A stretch of DNA of 38,867 nucleotides from an uncultured Pseudomonadota bacterium (GCA_902774305.1 CACYHY010000007.1:1-38867), one strand, 5' to 3'; numbered from the stretch's first letter, positions 17,372 through 24,822 are shown. The notes: generated from the sequence alone by a model not told the origin. Numbers and translations are program-made.

Positions 17372-17448
17372 GCATTTTGTAAAAAAATCTGGGCGATTAA
17401 CAAGCGGGTCAACTGGCTTTCTTGCCATTTATCACCTGCACTAACCTG

Positions 17449-17480
17449 ATAAATAAAAAAAACATCGCAAGATGGGTTTT
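17449..17480. repeat. left copy of an inverted repeat flanking the toxin-antitoxin genes
   Basis: The core CATCGCAAGATGGG (17463-17476) is the exact reverse complement of 18737-18750. The flanking ATAAATAAAAAA also matches in inverted form. Confidence 0.7.
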
Positions 17481-17619
17481 GAATTTTAGGTCCGCCTTCG
17501 CTAGTGCTTAATTTCTTCGTTTATAATTTTTGGAAAATTTTTAGTTTTTTATAAAAAACGCCGTTGCTACGGCGCGACATTCACTTTTCAGCCCTCAGCT
17601 AGCGCTTCGGTGAAAATTG

Positions 17620-17637
17620 ATGGGGCGCCTTACTGGG
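17620..17637. repeat. degenerate copy of the tRNA-His 3'-end motif
   Basis: ATGGGGCGCCTTACTGGG matches the tRNA-His terminal sequence (19132-19149) at 13 of 18 positions, and TTCGAACC follows five bases later than in the tRNA. It lies in the same orientation. Confidence 0.35.
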
Positions 17638-17648
17638 CAATATTCGAA

Positions 17649-17714
17649 CCACCAAAGCAGCAGAAATCCGGAAAATTCAATTTGCAAATTGGAATTTTGA
17701 TATGCTTTTGGTGG
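17649..17714. repeat. 66-bp imperfect palindrome
   Basis: Outer arms CCACCAAAGCA and TGCTTTTGGTGG (one bulge) enclose AAAATTC/GAATTTT and a perfect central CAATTTGCAAATTG (17678-17691). RNA or single-stranded DNA from it would fold into one long hairpin. Confidence 0.7.
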
Positions 17715-17715
17715 C

Positions 17716-17741
17716 ATAAAAAACCGTCCTTTCGGACGGCT
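17716..17741 (-). terminator. terminator of the toxin-antitoxin operon
   Basis: ACCGTCC (17723-17729) and GGACGGC (17734-17740) form a stem with one G-T pair and a four-base loop. The T run lies on the minus strand directly after it. Confidence 0.85.
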
Positions 17742-17761
17742 AATTAATTTAACAATTTGTA

Positions 17762-18211
17762 CTATGCTATTTTTTCTTGCCATTTATTATTATCCATTTG
17801 TAACATAACTTTATGATTTTGTGCATCTGTCTGAAAATTTATTTCATCTATGAGCACAGCGATTTCTGAACGCTTTTTACAAATAATTTCGTTTGCATAT
17901 GCCCGGAACAAAGCCTCATAAGGCACATCGGGGCTTGTCTCCCCTTTTTCTATACGTGCCACTGTCTGAGATGTAACTCCAAACATACCGGATAACATCC
18001 CTTGTGTTAATTTCATTTCTTTTCGTAAAAATCTAAATTCATCTGGCGACAAACGCGTTGGTTTGTTAATAAGCGTTTGTGCTATCATTTTATGCAAACC
18101 ATCAATATCCATAATTGACACCGCATCACCATAATCGGTATGCGTAATTGCGTAACCGTTTAATAGATAAATATTATCTAAGCCGGACAAAGTGTATTTG
18201 TATTTAGTCAT
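17762..18211 (-). CDS. helix-turn-helix antitoxin (XRE/MqsA type)
   Basis: A 149-aa DNA-binding protein, predicted antitoxin and autorepressor. An N-terminal part of about 50 residues (YTLSGLDNIYLLNGYAI) resembles the extra domain seen in such antitoxins. The helix-turn-helix lies at about residues 54-90 (FRFLRKEMKLTQGMLSGMFG then VTSQTVARIEKG). It overlaps the end of the toxin frame by 8 bp, so the two are translationally coupled. The terminator sits 21 bp downstream. Regulation is likely through the palindrome over the toxin promoter. The partner assignment follows from position and family. It is not shown by sequence alone. Confidence 0.85.
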   Translation of the reverse strand: MTKYKYTLSGLDNIYLLNGYAITHTDYGDAVSIMDIDGLHKMIAQTLINKPTRLSPDEFRFLRKEMKLTQGMLSGMFGVTSQTVARIEKGETSPDVPYEALFRAYANEIICKKRSEIAVLIDEINFQTDAQNHKVMLQMDNNKWQEKIA

Positions 18212-18536
18212 TGTATATTTTCCACATAACTGTTATTACTAGCAACCGACAATTATCTATGATAACTGTTATGGCGGCTGCGGTTCGTGTATCAACAATT
18301 CTTGCTATTTTATATTTGTATTCTTGAGTTTTTGCATTATATTGTGCCTTATCGTCAACATAGCCATTACGCAACAACTCTAACAAATCGCGCATCGTAA
18401 AACCGCGAGATTCCATCTGTTCTATCGCATGAGTGGTTACGCTAACATTCCCAGATTCAGCGGCAATTTCTCGAATCTTATTTGTCGCTTCTTCGGGCAA
18501 TAATGGTTTTTCAAATTTTATCACTTGACTTTTCAT
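18204..18536 (-). CDS. DUF4258-type putative toxin
   Basis: A 110-aa protein of the DUF4258 type, commonly found as the first gene of toxin-antitoxin pairs and related in fold to RelE/BrnT-like RNases. Features are VTTHAIEQMESRGFTMRDLLELL (the His and Arg of the usual H-x5-R segment) and a C-terminal IDTRTAAAITVII...LLVITVMWK stretch. Start choice: ATG at 18536 is about 4 bases after the predicted transcription start, whereas the ATG at 18545 would lie upstream of it. No ribosome-binding site is visible for either. It precedes and overlaps the antitoxin gene. Confidence 0.8.
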   Translation of the reverse strand: MKSQVIKFEKPLLPEEATNKIREIAAESGNVSVTTHAIEQMESRGFTMRDLLELLRNGYVDDKAQYNAKTQEYKYKIARIVDTRTAAAITVIIDNCRLLVITVMWKIYND

Positions 18537-18538
18537 AT

Positions 18539-18575
18539 CTATCATAATGATAGTTTATAAATTACTATAAGTCAA
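18539..18575 (-). promoter_or_regulatory. toxin-antitoxin promoter with overlapping palindromic operator
   Basis: On the minus strand TTGACT (18575-18570) and TATCAT (18552-18547) are 17 bp apart. A perfect palindrome, CTATCAT-A-ATGATAG (18539-18553), covers the -10 box, the expected position for autorepression by the antitoxin. Confidence 0.65.
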
Positions 18576-18730
18576 GTGCGCCCCTCTTTTTTTTTGAACT
18601 AAATGCATTTTGTATTTCCACCTGCGTTTGGGCCTCTTTCCAAATCGCAACGGCTTGAACTTCGTTTCACTCGTTCTCGCCTGCTATTTTGTCGAACTTC
18701 CAGTTCTCATCTGACCCATCCAGATGAATA
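18576..18730. other. gap without a recognised gene
   Basis: This stretch between the toxin promoter and the downstream hairpin shows no credible frame. It contains a C-rich and T-rich segment and a TTCGTTTCACTCGTTC stretch similar in style to the arms of the GC-rich repeat near tRNA-His. Confidence 0.4.
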
Positions 18731-18731
18731 A

Positions 18732-18765
18732 AAAAGCCCATCTTGCGATGGACTTTTTTATTTAT
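18732..18765. repeat. right copy of the inverted repeat, itself a terminator-like hairpin
   Basis: AGCCCATC-TTGC-GATGGACT followed by TTTTTT is an intrinsic-terminator shape on the plus strand. Its core CCCATCTTGCGATG (18737-18750) is the inverted copy of 17463-17476. Confidence 0.7.
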
Positions 18766-18783
18766 GGGGCGGATGACAGGGTT
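18764..18783. repeat. degenerate direct copy of the tRNA-His 3' end
   Basis: ATGGGGCGGATGACAGGGTT matches 19132-19151 (tRNA-His 3' end including CCA complement) at 17 of 20 positions, in the same orientation. It could be an attachment-site copy left by insertion at the tRNA gene. It overlaps the stop codon of the GIY-YIG gene. Confidence 0.5.
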
Positions 18784-19021
18784 AAAAATGTTTTTTTATA
18801 AATTCACGTCCTGATTGAGATTTAAGATAATTTTCAAAATCACGCGCCTTGTTTTCATCATTTATTGCAAAATATGCTTTCACAGCCCACGGTTGATATT
18901 TTCCTGTATATCCATCATGATTGGAATTATGTTTTTGTAATCTTTCTTTCAAATCATGCGTATACCCAATGTAAAATCTATCTGGGAAAGTTTGACTTTG
19001 TAAAATATAAACATAAAACAT
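18782..19021 (-). CDS. GIY-YIG domain endonuclease
   Basis: A 79-aa stand-alone GIY-YIG nuclease-fold protein of the small UPF0213/YhbQ-like group. It opens with MFYVYILQS (the GIY equivalent is VYIL), then FYIGYTHDLKERLQKHN (YIG motif and catalytic Arg), and GYTGKYQPWAVKAY with ARDFENYLKS, where the family Glu sits. The start at 19021 is the conserved N-terminus. A longer frame into the tRNA gene is not credible. GGAG lies about 12 bases before it. It sits between a GC-rich inverted repeat and a degenerate tRNA-His 3'-end copy, so it may travel with that repeat. Confidence 0.85.
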   Translation of the reverse strand: MFYVYILQSQTFPDRFYIGYTHDLKERLQKHNSNHDGYTGKYQPWAVKAYFAINDENKARDFENYLKSQSGREFIKKHF

Positions 19022-19027
19022 ATTCGC

Positions 19028-19131
19028 CCGTCTCCGTTCGCTATGCTCTCTCCGTCGCGGCATCCGCTTCGCGTGATTCAAATCACATCGCTCCGCCCGA
19101 TAAAAATCGCGACGGAGCGAAGCGAAGACGG
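19028..19131. repeat. GC-rich imperfect inverted repeat abutting tRNA-His
   Basis: The left arm (19028-19059) begins CCGTCT and ends CCGTCGCG. The right arm (19108-19131) is CGCGACGGAGCGAAGCGAAG followed by ACGG. The left arm has an insertion of about 8 bp. GC content is far above the surroundings, and the right arm ends one base before the tRNA-His CCA complement. Confidence 0.75.
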
Positions 19132-19132
19132 A

Positions 19133-19209
19133 TGGGGCGGGCGACCGGGTTCGAACCGGCGACACTCGGTACCACAAACCGATGCTCTACCAACTGAGCT
19201 ACGCCCGCC
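19133..19209 (-). tRNA. tRNA-His (anticodon GTG)
   Basis: The minus strand gives acceptor GCGGGCG pairing with CGCCCGC, anticodon stem TCGGT/ACCGA around TTGTGGT (anticodon GTG), and T arm CCGG-TTCGAAC-CCGG. G at 19209 can serve as the extra G-1 opposite discriminator C73, the canonical histidine identity pair. CCA is encoded at 19135-19133. Confidence 0.96.
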
Positions 19210-19222
19210 ATAAACTTTCAAG

Positions 19223-19298
19223 TGGTGGAGCTGATCAGACTCGAACTGACGACCCCTTGCATGCCATGCAAGTGCTCTACCAACTGAGCTACAACCCC
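19223..19298 (-). tRNA. tRNA-Ala (anticodon GGC)
   Basis: Acceptor GGGGTTG pairs with CAGCTCC, including the G3-U70 wobble that identifies tRNA-Ala. The anticodon stem CTTGC/GCAAG encloses ATGGCAT (anticodon GGC). Discriminator A and CCA are encoded. It lies 13 bp upstream of tRNA-His in the same direction. Confidence 0.97.
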
Positions 19299-19381
19299 AC
19301 AAAGCAAAACATATTTTATATTTCTTCTTGCCAAATGTCAAATAATTTTGCTAACCTGATTTTATATATAAGGAGATGTTT

Positions 19382-19942
19382 ATGGATTATCAAATTTTAA
19401 AGGCCGAGGTTGAACAAAAAACCGCACAAACTCTGGATGTTTTACGCGATGAATTCGCAGGTCTGCGCACAGGTCGTGCGTCTGTCCATCTATTAGATGG
19501 TGTTCGCGTACCTGTTTATGGCTCTGACATGCCATTGAATCAGGTTGCAACGGTATCTGCACCAGATACACAAACATTAAATGTGACCGTATGGGATATG
19601 AATAATGTTGGTTCTGTGGAAAAGGCTATTCGTGATTCTGGATTGGGTGTAAATCCAATGACTGCGGGCGCGGTTATTCGTGTGAACATGCCACCACTTA
19701 CCGAAGAACGTCGTAAAGAATTGACCAAGGTTGCCGGTAAATATGCCGAAGAAGCCAAGATTTCTATGCGCAATATTCGCCAAGATGCAATGGGCAAAAT
19801 TAAACGCGCTGTGACTGATAAAGAAATTTCCGAAGATGATCAACACAGATTTGAGGAAGATATCCAGAAAGTCTTTGATGGTCGCACAGCTGAGGTTGAT
19901 GCAATGGCAAAACAAAAAGAAGCAGATATTATGTCCGTATAA
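19382..19942 (+). CDS. frr: ribosome recycling factor
   Basis: RRF splits post-termination ribosomes together with EF-G. The 186-aa protein has the whole family length and signatures: LRDEFAGLRTGRASVHLLDGV at the N-terminus, VNMPPLTEERRKELTKVAGKYAEEAK in the middle, and RNIRQDAMGKIKR before the last helix. I chose the ATG at 19382 because AAGGAG is about 7 bases upstream. An ATG at 19376 is too close to it. It heads the envelope run, in the common order frr-uppS-cdsA. Confidence 0.97.
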   Translation: MDYQILKAEVEQKTAQTLDVLRDEFAGLRTGRASVHLLDGVRVPVYGSDMPLNQVATVSAPDTQTLNVTVWDMNNVGSVEKAIRDSGLGVNPMTAGAVIRVNMPPLTEERRKELTKVAGKYAEEAKISMRNIRQDAMGKIKRAVTDKEISEDDQHRFEEDIQKVFDGRTAEVDAMAKQKEADIMSV

Positions 19943-19989
19943 CCAAATCAATATTATAAAACTTAACATTTTATAAAAAGGTGGCAAAC

Positions 19990-20757
19990 ATGTTCAAATT
20001 TTTCAAAAAAAATAAACAAACAAACGAAGTAATTCCTCAGAAAATTCCGCAGCACATTGCGTTCATTTGTGATGGCAATCGCAGATGGGCCGAAAACCGC
20101 GGATTACCACCTCTTGCTGGACACCAAGCCGGTATTGCCAATTTCGAAAATATGGTTGATTGGTATATCAAAAAAGGTGTAACAACTATCACTTTCTTTA
20201 TTTTCTCGACAGAAAATTGGGATCGCAGCGAAGAAGAAGTAAATTTCTTGATGGATTTATTCTATACAGAATTAAACAAAAATTTGAAACATGCTTTGGA
20301 ACACAACATCCGCTATCGTGTTATTGGTTCACGCGACAGATTACCAAAAAAGCTGGCAAATCTGTGTGACAAATTGGAAAAAGAATCTGCAGAAAACACC
20401 GATGGAACAGTTGTTTTTGCATTGAATTATGGCGGACAAGATGAAATTGTTCGCGCCGTAAATGCGGCAATAGACAACGGGGAACACGTTACAAAAGAGA
20501 CTTTCGAAACATTTATGGACACTGGCGATTTATTACCTGTTGATTTGATGGTTCGCACCAGTAATGAATGCAGAATTTCTAATTTCTTGTTGTGGAAATT
20601 GGCGTATGCTGAATTATTATTCATACCTGAACATTGGCCTGATTTAGTGAAAGATGAAAAATTATGGCAACGGGTATTGGATGAATTTTCAAAACGCAAT
20701 CGCAGATTTGGTGGCGGAAAAAAGAAGGACTATTCTGGGAAAAATAAAGGTAAATAA
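19990..20757 (+). CDS. uppS: undecaprenyl (polyprenyl) diphosphate synthase
   Basis: UppS condenses isopentenyl units onto farnesyl diphosphate to make the C55 lipid carrier for cell-wall and surface-polymer synthesis. The 255-aa protein shows HIAFICDGNRRWAENRG, with the essential Asp, then GHQAGIANFENMVDW, ITFFIFSTENWDRS, and SNFLLWKLAYAELLFIPEHWPD. The usual RTGGE segment reads RTSNE here. ATG at 19990 fits AAGGTGG eight bases upstream. A GTG at 19981 is inside that site. The C-terminus is Lys/Gly-rich. cdsA follows after 2 bp. Confidence 0.96.
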   Translation: MFKFFKKNKQTNEVIPQKIPQHIAFICDGNRRWAENRGLPPLAGHQAGIANFENMVDWYIKKGVTTITFFIFSTENWDRSEEEVNFLMDLFYTELNKNLKHALEHNIRYRVIGSRDRLPKKLANLCDKLEKESAENTDGTVVFALNYGGQDEIVRAVNAAIDNGEHVTKETFETFMDTGDLLPVDLMVRTSNECRISNFLLWKLAYAELLFIPEHWPDLVKDEKLWQRVLDEFSKRNRRFGGGKKKDYSGKNKGK

Positions 20758-20759
20758 TT

Positions 20760-21401
20760 ATGTCTGAAACATTAAAACGCGTATTGGTTGCAGTTGGTAT
20801 ATTGATTGTTGTATGTGTAGCCGGTATTTTGGAACACCTTGGAATTCAGGCTATTCGTTGGCTGGGGGTGTTTGTTGGAATCGGTATGATTTATGAAATG
20901 TTAAATTGCCTATTTCATGCAAAACACACAGATGTTATGAAAAACCTGTTTTGGTTTATGATGTTCTTGGCGTTATTGGTGTTGCTGGTTGTATCTGTTT
21001 ACTTTGTCGGAACCAGAGTGCGTAATATGCTGTTGTTGTTCGTTATTATTTGTTCTGCAGATGTTGGTGCGTGGTTTTTTGGAAAACTGTTTGGCAGTGA
21101 TAAAATGTGGAAAAGTATTTCGGAACATAAAACTTGGGTTGGTCAAATTGCTGGAATTATTTGCGGTGCGTTGGTGGCTGTGGCTTTTGGACCATTGGTT
21201 GTTGGCGATTATCGACCTGAATTATTGTGGGTTGGTATTTCGGTCGCCCTGCTCTCGCAATATGGCGATTTGACAGCCAGTTCGGTAAAACGTAAATTGG
21301 GCATCAAAGATTTCGGAACAATTTTGCCAGGACATGGTGGATTGCTGGATAGATTTGATGGTTGGATTTATGTATTACCTGCCGTATGGATGATGATGTA
21401 A
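20760..21401 (+). CDS. cdsA: phosphatidate cytidylyltransferase
   Basis: CdsA makes CDP-diacylglycerol from phosphatidic acid and CTP, the branch point of phospholipid synthesis. The protein is 213 aa, shorter than E. coli CdsA, with about six membrane spans. The C-terminal family signature is complete: SSVKRKLGIKDFGTILPGHG then GLLDRFDG, which holds the metal-binding acidic residues. CSADVGAWFFGKLFG upstream matches the conserved loop. Start is just after uppS with AAAGGT upstream. dxr, which often follows in proteobacteria, is absent and rseP comes next. Confidence 0.95.
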   Translation: MSETLKRVLVAVGILIVVCVAGILEHLGIQAIRWLGVFVGIGMIYEMLNCLFHAKHTDVMKNLFWFMMFLALLVLLVVSVYFVGTRVRNMLLLFVIICSADVGAWFFGKLFGSDKMWKSISEHKTWVGQIAGIICGALVAVAFGPLVVGDYRPELLWVGISVALLSQYGDLTASSVKRKLGIKDFGTILPGHGGLLDRFDGWIYVLPAVWMMM

Positions 21402-21424
21402 GGTGCCTAGGGGGAGAATTAAAC

Positions 21425-22483
21425 ATGCATATTCTGATGACTATTATTGCGTTGATGATTGTTTTAGGTGTGGTTGTATTCGTCCACGAATTAGGACATT
21501 TTATGGCTGCACGTTGGGCGGGTGTGCGTGTTGATAGATTTTCCATTGGTTTTGGACCTGCATTAGTTAAATGGCACGACAAACATGGGACACAATGGCA
21601 GTTGGCATGTTTGCCTTTGGGTGGTTATGTATCAATTTATGGTCAAGAAGATATGTTTGACCGTAAAAAATACGATGAATTACCAAAAGAAAAAAAACAA
21701 GGACATTATTTATCTGCACCAAAATGGAAACAATTCATTATTATTTCTGCTGGTGTGATTATGAATTTTGTTTTGGCTTGGTTTATTTATTCTGCGGCGT
21801 TTATGTTTCATCCACGCGAAGTTCAATTACCAGTTGTTGGTCAAGTTATCCAACAAAGTGTCGCATTTAATGCTGGTGTAAAACCTGGTGATGTTATTGT
21901 TAAAATCGATGGCAAAAAAATATCTAACTGGGGTGAAATTATTTTGGCAAAAGAATTGGCTGCAAAACACAGCGCTGATGTTGAATTGTTACGTGGCAAA
22001 AAGACTTTAATGGTTGCTTTGACACCTGCTGAACGTTGGGGGTTGGTTGCAGACGGCAGCAAAACAGAATTACGCAAGAAAGGTTTTGTTGATGGTATGT
22101 ATTGGGGGGCACGCGAAACATACAACCAATCTAAAACTTTATTGGTTGTGTTAAAACAAATTATAACAGGCGAACGTTCTTCAAAACAATTAGGGTCGTT
22201 CATTACAATTGCACAAGTTTCTGGTCAGGCATTGTCGATTGGATTCTGGGCATTCTTGTCTATTATTGCATTATTATCTGTGAATTTGGGTGTTGTGAAT
22301 TTATTACCTTTGCCGGTTTTGGATGGCGGGTTCTTGCTGATTTTAATTATAGAATTTATCACACGCAAAAAATTGCAAGGCAAGGCAATGGAAATCGCTT
22401 TTGCCTGTGGATGGATTTTGATTATCGGTTTAATGATTTTAACTATGTGGAATGATATAGCGCGGGTGTTTGGGTTAAACTGA
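21425..22483 (+). CDS. rseP: site-2 protease RseP/MmpA
   Basis: This intramembrane zinc protease cleaves membrane-anchored regulators and leftover signal peptides. The 352-aa protein has HELGH near residue 20 inside the first membrane span. A PDZ domain covers about residues 130-210 (VGQVIQQSVAFNAGVKPGDV). The second active-site motif NLLPLPVLDGG lies near residue 300, with the third zinc ligand Asp. I chose the ATG at 21425 because GGGGGAG lies upstream and the family begins just before the first span. The 21362 frame start lies inside cdsA. It is followed by bamA after one base. Confidence 0.95.
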   Translation: MHILMTIIALMIVLGVVVFVHELGHFMAARWAGVRVDRFSIGFGPALVKWHDKHGTQWQLACLPLGGYVSIYGQEDMFDRKKYDELPKEKKQGHYLSAPKWKQFIIISAGVIMNFVLAWFIYSAAFMFHPREVQLPVVGQVIQQSVAFNAGVKPGDVIVKIDGKKISNWGEIILAKELAAKHSADVELLRGKKTLMVALTPAERWGLVADGSKTELRKKGFVDGMYWGARETYNQSKTLLVVLKQIITGERSSKQLGSFITIAQVSGQALSIGFWAFLSIIALLSVNLGVVNLLPLPVLDGGFLLILIIEFITRKKLQGKAMEIAFACGWILIIGLMILTMWNDIARVFGLN

Positions 22484-22484
22484 A

Positions 22485-24755
22485 ATGAAAATTAGAAATT
22501 GTATTTTACCAACTGTTGTCTTTGCTGGATTTGTTATGCCTGCTGTGGGGGCGAACGTTTCACGCATAGATGTTAGTGGCACAAAACGTATGGATGCAGA
22601 ATCTGTGCGTATTTTAACAGGTGTAAAAGCTGGTGATAATGTCACTTCTGGTCAAATAAATGACATTACAAAAAAACTGCAAGACAGTGGATATTTTTCA
22701 AATATAAATGTGTCGTTATCTGGTAATGTATTAAAAATAAATGTTACCGAGGCACCAGTGGTGTCTGTTGTAACTGTCGAAGGTAATGACGAGGTTTCAA
22801 CAGATGATTTGAAAAAAGAAATAAGATTAAAAGAACGTTCTAATTATGATGAAACGGTTATCGGTGCCGATGTGCAAAGAATTCTTACTATATACCAGCG
22901 CAAAGGTTTTTTTGGAACAAAAGTCGATCCTAAAAGAATTGAATTAGAAGATAATCGCGTTAATGTAGTATATGAAATTACCGAGGGACATCCAACCTAT
23001 ATTTCTGATATTGATTTTACTGGTAACAAACACTTCAGCAACCGTACCCTGCGTGGCGAGATTTTATCACGCGAACATGCGTGGTGGCGTTTTATGACTC
23101 AGTTTGATGTGTTTGATGAAGACAGAATTCAATATGATGCACAAATGTTGCGTCAGTTTTATATGCGTAATGGATATGTTGATGCAAATGTTGTCAGCAC
23201 CAAAGGACGTTTTACGCCTAATCGTGAATATTATTCGGTAACATTTGATATCAAAGAAGGTGAAAAATACGATTTTGGCAAATTAACCATAGATAATCCG
23301 TTCCCTGATGTGCCTGATGAAAAATTGTATGACGTTATCAAGATGGACGAAGGCGATACTTACAACATAGATAAAGTTGATGAAACTTTGTCTGCTTTGC
23401 GTGGCGCTGTGGCAGATTACGGTTATGCGTTTATTACGGTTGAACCAATTCCTGTAAAAGACGATGCAAATCGCACTGTTTCTTTGCAATTCAAAATAGA
23501 AAAAACTAATCGTATTTATTTGAACTCTATTAATATCTTGGGTAATGTCCGCACTTTTGATAGTGTTATTGAACAATCATTACCTATGCGCGCAGGTGAT
23601 CCTTTTTCACTGCAAACTATTGAAGAAGGTCGTCAGAATTTAATGCATACCCGATATTTCAAAAATGTGCAAATGGTACCGTCCAGAATTTCCGATGCTA
23701 ATATGATGAATTTGGATATCAAGTTAGAAGAACAACCAACTGGTGAATTATCTGGGGGTATTGGCTGGTCAAATATCAATGGTTTTATGGTCGATGCAGG
23801 AATTACTGAAAATAACTTTATGGGTCGTGGACAAATTGTTCAAATCAAGGGTTCAATTGCACAATATCAAAAACAGGCTTTATTTAGTTTCACAGAACCT
23901 TATTTATTTGGACGCGCGTTATCAGGTGGATTTGATGTCGCATATACTATGTATGACTATAAAGGGTTAACAGGATATGATTACGATCGTGATTCTTTAA
24001 CCGTTTCTGGTCGATTGGGCTGGAAATTGACAGATCACTGGTCCCAAACGATGCGTTTGTCTGCGGCATTCGATCAAAACAGCGACCCACAACAAGGTTC
24101 TGGAATGGTGCATGCGCGTTTATATTCTTTGGGAACAAATTTCCGCTATTATAATCTGGATACTAACTTTGAACAAAATACTCATACTGGTTTGGTTGGG
24201 AACTTGGGCACAACATATACCGGTTTTGGTGGCACAACCACGTATATGCGTTATTATGGTGATTTAACCGCAATGGTTAAATTCTTGGATGACAGATGGC
24301 AATTAAAGACAGTTATCGAAGGCGGATATATACAATCTTTGGATGACAATTATATTCCACGTGTTTATCGTTACTTCTTGGGCGGTGAATCACTGCGTGG
24401 ATTTGATGTCGCAGGTGTTAGACGTATAAATAAAAATTCTTATTCATTGGGTGGATTGTGGAAAGTAAATGGATCAACCCAGTTGAATTTCCCTGTATTT
24501 ATACCTGATGAATACCAAGTTAAAGGATTCGTGTTTACAGATTACGGTATTTTAGGCGAACCTGATATTCCCGCTAATCACCCAGAGCAAGATTATCTGA
24601 AAGATATGGGTGCGGGTTGGCGTACATCTGCTGGGTTTGGTATATACTGGAATACGCCAATGGGACCAATGAACTTTTCGTGGGGTTGGCCATTAAAGAT
24701 TGACAAGAATGATAGAGAAAGACGTTTCTTGTTATCTTTTGAAACACAATTCTAA
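22485..24755 (+). CDS. bamA: outer-membrane protein assembly factor BamA
   Basis: BamA is the central pore protein of the machine that inserts beta-barrels into the outer membrane. The 756-aa precursor has a signal peptide (ending PAVGA near residue 23), five POTRA repeats over about residues 25-400 (each with patterns such as VEGNDEVSTDDLKKEI), and a 16-strand barrel over the rest. The conserved loop motif appears as GGESLRGFDVAG near residue 640. The C-terminus ends in Phe (LLSFETQF), the expected signal for barrel recognition. It is coupled closely to rseP and leads into the small lipoprotein gene. Confidence 0.97.
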   Translation: MKIRNCILPTVVFAGFVMPAVGANVSRIDVSGTKRMDAESVRILTGVKAGDNVTSGQINDITKKLQDSGYFSNINVSLSGNVLKINVTEAPVVSVVTVEGNDEVSTDDLKKEIRLKERSNYDETVIGADVQRILTIYQRKGFFGTKVDPKRIELEDNRVNVVYEITEGHPTYISDIDFTGNKHFSNRTLRGEILSREHAWWRFMTQFDVFDEDRIQYDAQMLRQFYMRNGYVDANVVSTKGRFTPNREYYSVTFDIKEGEKYDFGKLTIDNPFPDVPDEKLYDVIKMDEGDTYNIDKVDETLSALRGAVADYGYAFITVEPIPVKDDANRTVSLQFKIEKTNRIYLNSINILGNVRTFDSVIEQSLPMRAGDPFSLQTIEEGRQNLMHTRYFKNVQMVPSRISDANMMNLDIKLEEQPTGELSGGIGWSNINGFMVDAGITENNFMGRGQIVQIKGSIAQYQKQALFSFTEPYLFGRALSGGFDVAYTMYDYKGLTGYDYDRDSLTVSGRLGWKLTDHWSQTMRLSAAFDQNSDPQQGSGMVHARLYSLGTNFRYYNLDTNFEQNTHTGLVGNLGTTYTGFGGTTTYMRYYGDLTAMVKFLDDRWQLKTVIEGGYIQSLDDNYIPRVYRYFLGGESLRGFDVAGVRRINKNSYSLGGLWKVNGSTQLNFPVFIPDEYQVKGFVFTDYGILGEPDIPANHPEQDYLKDMGAGWRTSAGFGIYWNTPMGPMNFSWGWPLKIDKNDRERRFLLSFETQF

Positions 24756-24822
24756 AATATAAGTCTTGACGGCATATACAAATTTTTTTAATAATAAAAT
24801 ATATGAAATGGGGGAAAATATT

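Larger units (their letters stand above)
17372..17761. other. non-coding accessory gap with hairpins
   Basis: This 390-bp stretch has no credible gene. It holds a terminator-like sequence with the core CATCGCAAGATGGG (17463-17476), a GC-rich hairpin (CGCCGT...ACGGCG near 17547-17563) with a T run on the minus strand, a motif resembling a tRNA 3' end (17620-17637), a 66-bp imperfect palindrome, and the toxin-antitoxin terminator. A 62-codon minus-strand frame across it ends in tRNA-like sequence and looks like chance. Confidence 0.6.

Noticed and set aside
17595-17783. 62-codon minus-strand frame in the accessory gap
   Set aside because: It starts inside the antitoxin gene, passes through a terminator and the 66-bp palindrome, and has no ribosome-binding site.
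18782-19177. Longer 131-codon version of the GIY-YIG protein
   Set aside because: The extra 52 residues are read from the GC-rich repeat and the tRNA-His gene and have no family similarity. The conserved N-terminus begins at 19021.
19133-19209. Alphaproteobacterial atypical tRNA-His lacking G-1
   Set aside because: The base before the acceptor (19209) is G on the coding strand and the discriminator is C, so a normal G-1:C73 pair is available.
19981-19989. GTG start of uppS nine bases upstream of the chosen ATG
   Set aside because: The GTG is part of the ribosome-binding sequence AAGGTGG for the ATG at 19990.
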